Origin: Myroides sp. WP-1
GTDB taxonomy: Bacteria > Bacteroidota > Bacteroidia > Flavobacteriales > Flavobacteriaceae
DNA: 64,000 bases
Assembly: GCF_014145635.1 (NCBI RefSeq)
Contig: NZ_JACHTC010000014.1
Location: 1-64,000 of the forward strand
Direction of reading: 5' to 3'
Part shown: piece after piece, positions 28,669-37,028 of the stretch
How positions within the stretch are numbered: the stretch's first letter is position 1
Layout of the letters: each line of letters begins with the position of its first letter
Position numbers and translations under genes: made by a program
The notes under the pieces: model-generated
The model's input: only the letters and a program-made list of their open reading frames with translations
Database searches by the model: none
Told to the model about the DNA's origin: nothing

Positions 28669-30048
28669 TTAATTTAAATTATTATTAATCAAACGATTGG
28701 ATATTTGATAAAAACGAGCGTACAACAAAATCGCGGCAGCGGTTAATCCGGCAAGCAAGCCAATCCAAATACCTGGTGTTCCTATACTGGTATACAAACT
28801 TAAATAAATAGATAATGGAAATCCCACAATCCAATACGAAATAAACGTAATGACCATCGGTACATTTACATCTTGTAAACCGCGTAAAGCACCAAGCGTC
28901 ACTACTTGCATACAATCTGATATTTGAAAGATAGCAGCTACTAATAACAGTTGCCCTGCAATTTGAATCACTTCTTCATTCATCAACGCATTAGCAGCGT
29001 CTTTAGCATCTAAGAATAGCAGTGGAATATAGTTGTGAAAAACGACAAACAACAAAGCAAAGAGAACGTAAATTCCCAAAGCCATCAACATAATCGAACG
29101 AGCAACAGTACGCATATGGGTATAGTTTTTCAATCCCATTTGATTACCGACACGAATCGTTGCGGCTACTCCTAACCCACTAGCAAACATAAATGTCATC
29201 GAAGACATACTAAGGGCAATTTGATTAGCTGCTTGAGAAACTGTTCCCAACATACCCGATAACCAAACGGCTCCAACAAATAAGGCTACTTCAAAAAAGC
29301 TCATTAACCCCGATGGCACTCCTATTTTAGTAATCTGTGTCAGTACACTTTTTTTAATTTCGCTCAAGCTCAACTTACTCATATACGGTTTGAACATGTC
29401 TTGTTTTTTCAAAGCAAAATGCATGTATATAATCATAACTACGCGAGAAATCAACGTTCCATAGGCTGCACCTAACATTCCCAAGGTTGGAAAAATCCAA
29501 ATTCCATAAATTAGCAAATAGTTGAATAACAAATTCACCCCATTACAAAGTAATGTCGCATACATGGAGTTTTTTGTTTGCGATTTTCCATCTGCGAACT
29601 GCTTATACCCTTGATACATGACTAAGGGAATAATAGACAGGGCAACAATGTCTAAAAAGGGCTTGGCCAACACGGTTACTTCCTCTGGTTGTCCCATATA
29701 AACCAAAAAAGGTTTAGCAAAGAAGATAACCGAAAACAACAAAACACCAACTACAGTACACAGGAACAACCCGTTGACAAACGTTGATCGTCCTCCTTCT
29801 AAATCATGAGCAGCATCGCTTTTTGCTACAAATGGTGTGATAGCAGTAGAAAAACCTACTCCTAAAGAAATAGCAATAAACACAAAACTATTAGCCAACG
29901 AAGCAGCAGCTAGTTCTGTCGGTCCAATTTTACCAACCATAATATTGTCGATTACCCCAACCACGGTATGTCCTAACATGGCTAAAATAATTGGATAGGC
30001 TAATTGAATATTGTATCGAAATTCTTTGATATAAATAGAAAGATTCAT
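28669..30048 (-). CDS. MATE family efflux transporter (NorM-like)
   Basis: 459 residues, 12 membrane helices in two halves. Signature stretches AYPIILAMLGHTVVGVIDNIMVGKIGPTELAAASLANS and the second-half GVAATIRVGNQMGL identify it. Exports cationic compounds in exchange for Na(+) or H(+). A TATATTTG -7 element lies at 30066-30073 on the minus strand. Operon with the small acidic protein downstream. Confidence 0.93.
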   Translation of the reverse strand: MNLSIYIKEFRYNIQLAYPIILAMLGHTVVGVIDNIMVGKIGPTELAAASLANSFVFIAISLGVGFSTAITPFVAKSDAAHDLEGGRSTFVNGLFLCTVVGVLLFSVIFFAKPFLVYMGQPEEVTVLAKPFLDIVALSIIPLVMYQGYKQFADGKSQTKNSMYATLLCNGVNLLFNYLLIYGIWIFPTLGMLGAAYGTLISRVVMIIYMHFALKKQDMFKPYMSKLSLSEIKKSVLTQITKIGVPSGLMSFFEVALFVGAVWLSGMLGTVSQAANQIALSMSSMTFMFASGLGVAATIRVGNQMGLKNYTHMRTVARSIMLMALGIYVLFALLFVVFHNYIPLLFLDAKDAANALMNEEVIQIAGQLLLVAAIFQISDCMQVVTLGALRGLQDVNVPMVITFISYWIVGFPLSIYLSLYTSIGTPGIWIGLLAGLTAAAILLYARFYQISNRLINNNLN

Positions 30049-30161
30049 GTACTAAAAAATTTGTGCAAATATACTGACTTGAAAACGAAAGAATCTGCAA
30101 GCTTAACAAATTCTTCATAAAGAATAAAGAAACTAATACGACACACATTCAAACACTTGCA

Positions 30162-30191
30162 TAAAAAAAAAGGAGATGTCTCCTTTTTCTA
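30162..30191 (-). terminator. ppk2 terminator
   Basis: AAAAAGGAGA-[TG/CA]-TCTCCTTTTT with T run on the minus strand, abutting the stop codon. Confidence 0.8.
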
Positions 30192-31067
30192 TTATTTCTC
30201 ATTGAGCAATCGCTCTCTGTATTTCGATAGATTGTCTTTGATATGATCAGGCAATTCGGGCAAACTAACATCAGTTAATCGCTGGGTTACGTCTAATAAT
30301 ACACTGGCAAATATATAGCGACACAAGGCTTTGTTGTCTGCAGGAATTACATACCATGGACATTCTTCTGTAGCTGTTTTCTCTATACATTCTTCATAAT
30401 ATTTTTGATAATCCTCCCAATATTCACGCTCGCGAACATCTTCAGGTGCAAATTTCCAATGGTGTTTTTCTTTGCCTAAGCGACGTAAAATACGACGCTT
30501 TTGCTCATCTTTACTCAAGTGTAAAAAAAACTTCAATACAATAACTCCATTGTTACTTAGGTGGGTTTCAAAATTGGTTATTTCCTTGTACCGTTTCCCC
30601 CAAAATTCATCATCAATTGCTTCTATCTCAGTAACCTGTGGTAAACGTTCATTTAATATAATTTCAGGGTGAACACGAGAAACCAATACATTTTCATAAT
30701 GTGTGCGATTAAAAACGGTAAACTTTCCCTTTTCAGGTAATGCCACATAATGACGCCATAAATAATCGTGTTCTAACTCTGTAGAAGTTGGTTTCTTAAA
30801 ACTCTGAACCACCACTCCTCTAGCATTAAACGATTTAAATACTTCTCGAATAAGGCTGTCTTTCCCTGCAGTATCCATCCCTTGAATACAAATCAAAAAA
30901 CTATAGCGATTATGAGCATACATCAATTCCTGAAATTTACTCAAGTGTCGACTTACTTCATCTAATTTACGTATGGCTTTTTTGGGACTCATCTCAAAAT
31001 CAGGAACGGTATCTAATTTACCTAGTTCTGTCTTTCCTGTCGCCTTATATTTATTTTCAAAACTCAT
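30192..31067 (-). CDS. polyphosphate kinase 2 family protein (polyphosphate:nucleotide phosphotransferase)
   Basis: 291 residues. Walker A at G63-MDTAGK-D70 (IQGMDTAGKDSLIREVF), the lid and catalytic region FNRTHYENVLVSRVHPE, FLHLSKDEQKRRILRRL, and WYVIPADNKALCRY near the end, as in PPK2 enzymes that phosphorylate nucleotides from polyphosphate. Length fits the single-domain class; which nucleotide it prefers cannot be read here. Single gene, divergent from the next. Confidence 0.92.
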   Translation of the reverse strand: MSFENKYKATGKTELGKLDTVPDFEMSPKKAIRKLDEVSRHLSKFQELMYAHNRYSFLICIQGMDTAGKDSLIREVFKSFNARGVVVQSFKKPTSTELEHDYLWRHYVALPEKGKFTVFNRTHYENVLVSRVHPEIILNERLPQVTEIEAIDDEFWGKRYKEITNFETHLSNNGVIVLKFFLHLSKDEQKRRILRRLGKEKHHWKFAPEDVREREYWEDYQKYYEECIEKTATEECPWYVIPADNKALCRYIFASVLLDVTQRLTDVSLPELPDHIKDNLSKYRERLLNEK

Positions 31068-31129
31068 ATCAATTTAATTCGTTAAGTAATTCGGATGTAT
31101 TAAATTTATAAAATTCAATTTAAGTAACC

Positions 31130-31969
31130 ATGAGAAAACTGACTTTAGAGTTTCTATATCACATTATCGGATTAAGTGCAGCTTCTGGTTTGTACTATGC
31201 GGAAGACAAGCTTCATTTAATTGCAGATGATAGTAGCTATTTATATCACTATGACATCTCTTCTAAAGAATTGCGAAAAACGGCTCTTACGGAGGATTAC
31301 ATAGGGCAAGAAAATATAGCAAAAGCCGAAAAACCCGATTTGGAATCGATGACTTTTGACGGGATTAATTACTACTTATTTGGATCGGGTTCTAAACCTA
31401 ACCGCACATCGTTGTATGAGATTCACCAAATGACGAACGAACCCGTGAGTAAGCAATCATTGGAGCTGTTGTATGAGTCGATGAAAGCTTTTGCTCATTT
31501 AGACGATGCAGATTTCAATATTGAAGGTGTGGTTTACGACAGTGAAACTTGGTACTTTTTCAACCGTGGAAACGGCCCTAAGCAGCAAAACGGTGTGTTT
31601 ATTGTAACAGGAGAGAGTATTCTGGATAACTTTAGAATTACCTATACTCCTTTTAAGTTGCCCAAATTAGACAATGTACAGACGGGATTTACAGATGCTG
31701 TTTTGGTAGACAAAGAACTCTATTTCATTGCTACAGCTGAAGATTCGGGTTCTACCTATGCTGATGGAGAAATTAAAGGTTCAATTATAGGGAGAATCAA
31801 TACCAAAAAAATGAAATTGGACAAAACGAAGACTATTAGTACAGATCAAAAATTTGAAGGAATTACGGTTTACAAAAACAGTAAAAAAGAAGTTACCTTC
31901 CTCTTATGTACAGATCCTGATAATCCAGAACTACCGACATCAATTTATCAATTATCAATACAAAAATAG
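31130..31969 (+). CDS. predicted beta-propeller-like protein, DUF6929-type
   Basis: 279 residues, soluble. Repeating strand patterns such as GLYYAEDKLHLIADDSSYLYHYD, DLESMTFDGINYYLFGSGSKPNRTSLYE and FNIEGVVYDSETWYFFNRGNGPKQQNG suggest a propeller. I recall similar flavobacterial proteins listed under DUF6929, but cannot confirm. The gene is divergent from ppk2 with 62 bp between. No function is known. Confidence 0.55.
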   Translation: MRKLTLEFLYHIIGLSAASGLYYAEDKLHLIADDSSYLYHYDISSKELRKTALTEDYIGQENIAKAEKPDLESMTFDGINYYLFGSGSKPNRTSLYEIHQMTNEPVSKQSLELLYESMKAFAHLDDADFNIEGVVYDSETWYFFNRGNGPKQQNGVFIVTGESILDNFRITYTPFKLPKLDNVQTGFTDAVLVDKELYFIATAEDSGSTYADGEIKGSIIGRINTKKMKLDKTKTISTDQKFEGITVYKNSKKEVTFLLCTDPDNPELPTSIYQLSIQK

Positions 31970-31994
31970 GATCGCATGGCGATCCTATTTTTTT
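31962..31994. terminator. bidirectional terminator
   Basis: AAAAATAGGATCGC-ATG-GCGATCCTATTTTTTT between convergent genes. Confidence 0.9.
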
Positions 31995-33198
31995 ATATCT
32001 CTTGGGAAGTAATTTCCCCATCTTTTCTTCTCAAACGCCAATTCGTCCAAACGGCTAACATAAAATAAAAGAGACAAACCAACCACATTTGCATAAACAG
32101 ATCTTTGACATCCTGTAACGAAGCGCCAAATTGCGTTAAAGCAACAAATCCTTTTGTTCCTATGGTTGAAGGTACAAAGAAAGAAACAACCTTAATTGCT
32201 GTTGGAAAGGCCGTTGTTGGCCAAGATAACCCTGTCATTAGCAACGTTGGAATGGAAAACAAAGTGATTGTCATAATCGAATCTTCTCTATTCTTAAAAC
32301 AATTCGCTAAGGTCATCCCCAAAAAGGAAACCGCTAATAAGAATGGAATTAAAAACAACGTAACCTCAACTAAATTTCCACGTTGTGGAAACGTAAAAAG
32401 GTGCATCACTACTCCAAGTATCAGCCACATCATCAATAAAGATAAGAAAAGATAAGCTAAACTTCGTCCTAGAGTTAAAAAGACAGAAGAAAAACGCCCT
32501 GTTGCATAAGCAAAGGTTTGACCAAATCTTCGTTTTTCGCGCAACGTACCAGCTAAAATTCCCATTCCATTAAGTTGTAACGTTTGAATGGCAATTAAAA
32601 ACACAGCAGGCATCAAAAATGTTGCATAGCCTCCATTAATATTAAAAAGCGGTTTAGCTGTCACATCAAAAGGACGTCTTGTAGCCGCTGCTTGTTTCAT
32701 TGGCATTCCACCTGCCATCATTTTATTCACCTCAACCTGTCCTCCTAAAGTACCTGCGGTAACCATAACAGCACCTAAGGTTTGCTTGTAATACAACATA
32801 TAAGACGCATCACAATAAGCGCCTAATGTCGGTACTTTTCCCTTTTGTAGATCTCGACCAAAATGTTCTGGAATTACAATTATTCCCTTAATCTTTTCTT
32901 GATAAAAAGCCTCTTGAGCCAAGTCCATACTTGCCGTTCGTAGCTCTACTTTTAATTGTGGAGTAGCGTCTAGCATGCGATCAATTTGAAAACTCATCTT
33001 CGATTGATCTTGGTTCACAATAGCTACAGGTAATTCTGTAATCACCTCTTTAGAATAGACATAAGAATAGACAAAAGCAACAAGGAGTACACAGACAATA
33101 TACGTAATTACAATAGCAGAATCTTTGAAAATCATTTTGATTTCTCGCTTACAAGATTCCATAATTAACGCGAAATGTTCGATTAAACCTCTAAGCAT
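31993..33198 (-). CDS. ABC-2 type transporter permease (second of pair)
   Basis: 401 residues: one N-terminal membrane helix (AIVITYIVCVLLVAFVYSYVY), a periplasmic domain to about residue 190 (ELPVAIVNQDQSKMSFQIDRMLDAT), then five C-terminal helices, as in YbhS/YbhR-type exporters. The start was placed at ATG 33198 because AAAGGAGG lies 5 nt upstream; ATG 33201 is an alternative. It overlaps the previous permease gene by 8 bp, so translation is probably coupled. No ATP-binding subunit is encoded in the operon. Confidence 0.88.
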   Translation of the reverse strand: MLRGLIEHFALIMESCKREIKMIFKDSAIVITYIVCVLLVAFVYSYVYSKEVITELPVAIVNQDQSKMSFQIDRMLDATPQLKVELRTASMDLAQEAFYQEKIKGIIVIPEHFGRDLQKGKVPTLGAYCDASYMLYYKQTLGAVMVTAGTLGGQVEVNKMMAGGMPMKQAAATRRPFDVTAKPLFNINGGYATFLMPAVFLIAIQTLQLNGMGILAGTLREKRRFGQTFAYATGRFSSVFLTLGRSLAYLFLSLLMMWLILGVVMHLFTFPQRGNLVEVTLFLIPFLLAVSFLGMTLANCFKNREDSIMTITLFSIPTLLMTGLSWPTTAFPTAIKVVSFFVPSTIGTKGFVALTQFGASLQDVKDLFMQMWLVCLFYFMLAVWTNWRLRRKDGEITSQEI

Positions 33199-34357
33199 CA
33201 TAGCCTCCTTTCTGTAATTTTTTATAATAAAAAGGTATTCCAATCAATCCTAAGCAAATGAATATTCCAAAAGCAATTAAATATCCCGCTTGTTCTGCGC
33301 TAAATGAAATACCGCGAATGGCATAATTCACAACAAAACGCATATAAGAATGGAATGGAAATACATAATTCACTCCTCGAACAAATCCGCTCATTCCTTC
33401 TGGTGGGAATGTATACCCAGCAAAAGAAAAAGCTACAGCCGCATAAGCGCCTCCAATAGTCAGCGCAATTCTCAGGCTATTCATTACCGAAGCTAAAAAG
33501 AAGCCCATACTTTGACAAACCAAAATAAACAGGAAGAAAAAAGCATTCAAAACAAAGAAATTTCCTTTAAAAGGCATGCTTAATTTATAGAATACATAGG
33601 CATTCATATAAAATCCAAGCACCATAAACACCAACGTATAGGGTACTATTTTGGCTACAGCCACAATCCAAACCTTATTATTTGTGCGTTCTAGTAATTC
33701 TTGTCCTTTTCTATATTTTAGATCTACACCAAAAACGTAAATGGAAACAACCAGCATAATAATTTGCAAGGCCATCGGCATAAAAGCCAAACCTAAGTAA
33801 TATTCATAGCTGGTATAGGGATTAAAAAGGACGTGTTCTTCAACTTTAATGGGAGCAACAGCAGCTAAAGCTTGATTAGGAGTTAAGCCTCCTTGTTCCA
33901 ATGATATGGTACGAACTCCCGCCGCGAGATAACCTGCTGCTGTTTGAAAATCGCGTTGAATTAAACCAGCAGGTAGTAAATATTGTCCGTTGTAATAACA
34001 AGTTACATTGGTTTTCACTCCTTTTTGTACATTTTTTTGAAAATCTTTGGGTATGATAATCAAGGCAAACGAATCGCCTCTTCGCACCGTTTTTTGTCCT
34101 TCTAACTCGTCATTTACTTCGTAAACAATCTGCATCGCCGAGCTAGCATCGATAAAACTTGCTAGTTTACGTGAAGTACTACTTTTATCTAAATCGAGGA
34201 TTGTTACGGGTAAATCTCGAGAAACACCTTCTTGTAACAATGCCCCATAGTAGAGAAACAGCAGCAAGGGAATACCGAGAATCAACACCAAAATACGAGG
34301 TGTTGTCAGCATTCGCTTAAACTCTTCTTTCAATAGGGATAAAAAAACTTTACTCAC
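33191..34357 (-). CDS. ABC-2 type transporter permease (first of pair)
   Basis: 388 residues with the same plan as its partner: helix 1 (TPRILVLILGIPLLLFLYYGALL), a periplasmic domain (DLPVTILDLDKSSTSRKLASFID) and five membrane helices. The reading frame starts with GTG at 34357, 13 bp after the HlyD-like gene; no better ATG is available upstream. The pair probably forms the inner-membrane channel of a three-part exporter. Confidence 0.88.
   Translation of the reverse strand: MSKVFLSLLKEEFKRMLTTPRILVLILGIPLLLFLYYGALLQEGVSRDLPVTILDLDKSSTSRKLASFIDASSAMQIVYEVNDELEGQKTVRRGDSFALIIIPKDFQKNVQKGVKTNVTCYYNGQYLLPAGLIQRDFQTAAGYLAAGVRTISLEQGGLTPNQALAAVAPIKVEEHVLFNPYTSYEYYLGLAFMPMALQIIMLVVSIYVFGVDLKYRKGQELLERTNNKVWIVAVAKIVPYTLVFMVLGFYMNAYVFYKLSMPFKGNFFVLNAFFFLFILVCQSMGFFLASVMNSLRIALTIGGAYAAVAFSFAGYTFPPEGMSGFVRGVNYVFPFHSYMRFVVNYAIRGISFSAEQAGYLIAFGIFICLGLIGIPFYYKKLQKGGYDA
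33204..33211 (-). promoter_or_regulatory. strong ribosome binding site inside the upstream permease gene
   Basis: AAAGGAGG on the minus strand within the last codons of the first permease gene, 5 nt before ATG 33198. It fixes the start of the second permease. Such complete Shine-Dalgarno sequences are rare in flavobacteria. Confidence 0.7.
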
Positions 34358-34370
34358 GTTATTTGTATTT

Positions 34371-35357
34371 TTACTTCAAACTACTTTCAACTACTAAAGC
34401 ACTCATTCCTGGTCTTAGTCCTTCTACCTTCTGTGTTGGATAAGCTTTAATCAAAAAGGTTTTCATATCAAAATCCCCTTTTGCTTTAGTTGCGCTCCAA
34501 GTAGCATAATCCCCTTGTACGGCAATATATTGTACTTCTAATTCAATTTCCTGATTACCTAACGCTGGAATCTTCGCTTGAAATTTGGTGTTCATTTTAA
34601 ATTTATTCATCAAATCTTCGCGAATATTAAAGTTCACCCAAACATCAGTTAAATCAACTAAATTGACTATTGGATACCCCGAATTAACGATTTCTCCTTT
34701 ATTGGGCATGATGGTATAAACTTCTCCATCTTGAGGTGATTTTACGGCACCTTCTCCTTTGTAGATTAACACTTCTTCAACAGCTCCTTTCGCTTGGTTA
34801 AATACCGCCAAAGCTGCCGCTTTATCTTCTGATCGCGCTCCGCTTTTTGCCATTTGATAGGTTGCGTGTGCTGCCTTTTCAACTTCCTGAGCTGCCGTAT
34901 ATTTAGCATAGGCCTCATCTTTTTGTTGAGCAGGGATTACTTTTTCTTTGTATAAGTTTTCTACTCTAGCATATGTTTTCTGCGCAAAGTCAGCCCCTGC
35001 TTTCGCTTGCTGCCACATATTATAAGCCGCTTGAATCTCTTCTTTACGCGCTCCTGTATTTGCTTTCGCATCTTGTGCTTGTGCAGCTGCCTTTAAAGCT
35101 TCTACTTGCTGTAGTTTTGCATCTATTTCAGGTGTACTAATCTGAACTAATACTTGTCCTGCTTGTACTTTATCTCCTTCTTTCACTAAAATATCATCGA
35201 TTCTTCCAGGAATCTTAGACGATACATTGATCTGAGTTGCATCTACTTGTCCTTGAATGTAGCTCTCTTGTGGTGCGCTCATATACCAAATAGAAACTGC
35301 GAAAACAATCGCTACAACCACAATTCCAACAATAGCACTTATTACTTTATTTTTCAT
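34371..35357 (-). CDS. HlyD family periplasmic adaptor (membrane fusion protein)
   Basis: 328 residues. N-terminal membrane anchor (AIVGIVVVAIVFAVSIWYM), split lipoyl domain (QINVSSKIPGRIDDILVKEGDKVQAGQ ... GAVKSPQDGEVYTIMPNKGEIV), an alanine-rich coiled-coil hairpin between them and a beta-barrel end (PGMSALVVESSLK). It links the inner-membrane permeases to TolC. It starts 13 bp after the TolC-like gene. Confidence 0.92.
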   Translation of the reverse strand: MKNKVISAIVGIVVVAIVFAVSIWYMSAPQESYIQGQVDATQINVSSKIPGRIDDILVKEGDKVQAGQVLVQISTPEIDAKLQQVEALKAAAQAQDAKANTGARKEEIQAAYNMWQQAKAGADFAQKTYARVENLYKEKVIPAQQKDEAYAKYTAAQEVEKAAHATYQMAKSGARSEDKAAALAVFNQAKGAVEEVLIYKGEGAVKSPQDGEVYTIMPNKGEIVNSGYPIVNLVDLTDVWVNFNIREDLMNKFKMNTKFQAKIPALGNQEIELEVQYIAVQGDYATWSATKAKGDFDMKTFLIKAYPTQKVEGLRPGMSALVVESSLK

Positions 35358-35369
35358 CTTACCTTCAAT

Positions 35370-36764
35370 TTATTTTGCAAATTGGACAAATTCATTACTC
35401 AATCCTGTGTATTCAAATAGAGAAGCGACATTGGCTACATAATTAAAATGTGCCTGTAGCTTTTTTAGCTTTACAACAGACAAATTTAATTCAGCGTCTA
35501 CAACTTCAGTTGAAGTAGCAAATCCTTCGACAAACGCTTTGTTTCTCACTCTGAGATACTCCGTTGCCATAGCTTCTTGTGTTGTTAAACTCTCAATTTG
35601 TTCTTGTTGTTTTTGAATATCCTGATACAACTTCGCAACTAACATCTTGATATCAGACTTTGCTTTTTCCTCAAAAAGTTCTACACTTTCTCTCGTTGCT
35701 TTAGCCGCTCGAATTTCATTTTTATTTTTGAATCCCTCAAACAACGTATAGGTTACTCCAATACCGATAGTCCAAGGTTTGTTATTGTCATATAGTACAT
35801 CTAAACCACTAATCGAATTATTATGTGCTAAAACTGTTTGTCCAAAAGCTACTACGGTAGGATAGTTTGCCGCTTGTTTTGCTTTCACTCCTTGATCTGC
35901 CAATTCTTTTTGCAGCGCTACTTTTTGCAGTGCTGGATAGTGATCGGTTGCTGATATTTGGTAGTAATCAAGTTCTTCTAATTGAGGGAGCACAAAAAAC
36001 TCACTGCTTAAATCTGCCGTTACCTCTTCTACTTCCATTGTATTGGCTAGTGCTAACCGCGCTAATGATGCATCTTTCTTAGCTGCCTCAAATTCGCGAT
36101 TCGCATCGGAAACCGCAACATCAGCCGCCATGCGTTGAACAGGAGCGATCATGCCGTTTTCTTCTAATTTTAAAGCGTCATGCTGGTGTTTTTGCATTCC
36201 CGTAAGAACTTCTTGACGCACCACTAAGGCACGTTCTGCCAATTTCACGGTATAGTAACGAACAGCTAATTCTGATATTAACTTATGCTTAGTTTGCTCC
36301 AAGTCTTTTTCTCCAATCTCGCTTTTTAATTTTCCTGCTTTTACCGCAGCATTAATCTTTCCTCCAGTAAACAGTGGCCAAGTAGCCATAAAACCACCAA
36401 AAGCCATATCGCGTTTGTTGAAATCAACTGACCAATTGCCCAACACCTCAGCATTGGGTAAATGAACAAAATCACCTACTTTATTGCGAAGTCCATTGAA
36501 ATCAAGTCCTAAAGAGCGATCCATATAAAGTCCCATTCCAAAAGCTTTAACTGAGGGTGCACGCAACCCCTTCATAGCTTTCCATTCATATTGGTGTACT
36601 TCTTCTTGTTTTTCCATTGCTTTAATTAAGCTATTCTCTTCATTCATCACCTGCATAGCCTCAGCAAAAGACAACTGCTGTCCATAGCAAATCCCCGACA
36701 TGGAAAAATACAAGACCGTTCCTCCGATAAGCAGAAAAAAACGTTTCAAGTTTATTCTTTTCAT
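35370..36764 (-). CDS. TolC family outer membrane efflux protein
   Basis: 464 residues with a signal peptide (FFLLIGGTVLYFSMSGICYG). Two repeats of long coiled-coil helices (LEQTKHKLISELAVRYYTVKLAERALVVRQEVL; SVELFEEKAKSDIKMLVAKLYQDIQKQQEQIESL) as in TolC/OprM proteins. First gene of the operon TolC, HlyD, permease, permease. A TATATTTG -7 element lies at 36851-36858 on the minus strand. Confidence 0.9.
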   Translation of the reverse strand: MKRINLKRFFLLIGGTVLYFSMSGICYGQQLSFAEAMQVMNEENSLIKAMEKQEEVHQYEWKAMKGLRAPSVKAFGMGLYMDRSLGLDFNGLRNKVGDFVHLPNAEVLGNWSVDFNKRDMAFGGFMATWPLFTGGKINAAVKAGKLKSEIGEKDLEQTKHKLISELAVRYYTVKLAERALVVRQEVLTGMQKHQHDALKLEENGMIAPVQRMAADVAVSDANREFEAAKKDASLARLALANTMEVEEVTADLSSEFFVLPQLEELDYYQISATDHYPALQKVALQKELADQGVKAKQAANYPTVVAFGQTVLAHNNSISGLDVLYDNNKPWTIGIGVTYTLFEGFKNKNEIRAAKATRESVELFEEKAKSDIKMLVAKLYQDIQKQQEQIESLTTQEAMATEYLRVRNKAFVEGFATSTEVVDAELNLSVVKLKKLQAHFNYVANVASLFEYTGLSNEFVQFAK

Positions 36765-36850
36765 TCACTTAATGTTGTTAATTACACATAAATGCTTCAA
36801 TAAATATACAACCTTTTTCATTTTATGAAACACTATTTCCCTTTGTTTTA

Positions 36851-36858
36851 CAAATATA
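36851..36858 (-). promoter_or_regulatory. -7 promoter element of the efflux operon
   Basis: TATATTTG on the minus strand, 86 bp before the TolC-like ATG, with a weak TTT at -33. No regulator gene is adjacent. Confidence 0.6.
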
Positions 36859-36931
36859 ATACTATCCTTTAACAGAGAAAGAAAAAGCAAGCTTCTTTGA
36901 GTCTACTAACTTCTAAATAGTACCCAAAACT

Positions 36932-37009
36932 TTAAAAAAACAAACTCCCTCTCTCAAAAAACTTAACAAAACACATGCCAGTAAGTCTTTTTAGAGAAGG
37001 AGTTTTTAA
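36932..37009 (-). terminator. long imperfect hairpin terminator of ABC-F gene
   Basis: AAACTCCCTCTCTCAAAAAACTTA (36942-36965) pairs imperfectly with TAAGTCTTTTTAGAGAAGGAGTTT (36982-37005); a T-rich tract follows on the minus strand. Confidence 0.65.
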
Positions 37010-37028
37010 ACTACAGTAAGCGAAGTTT

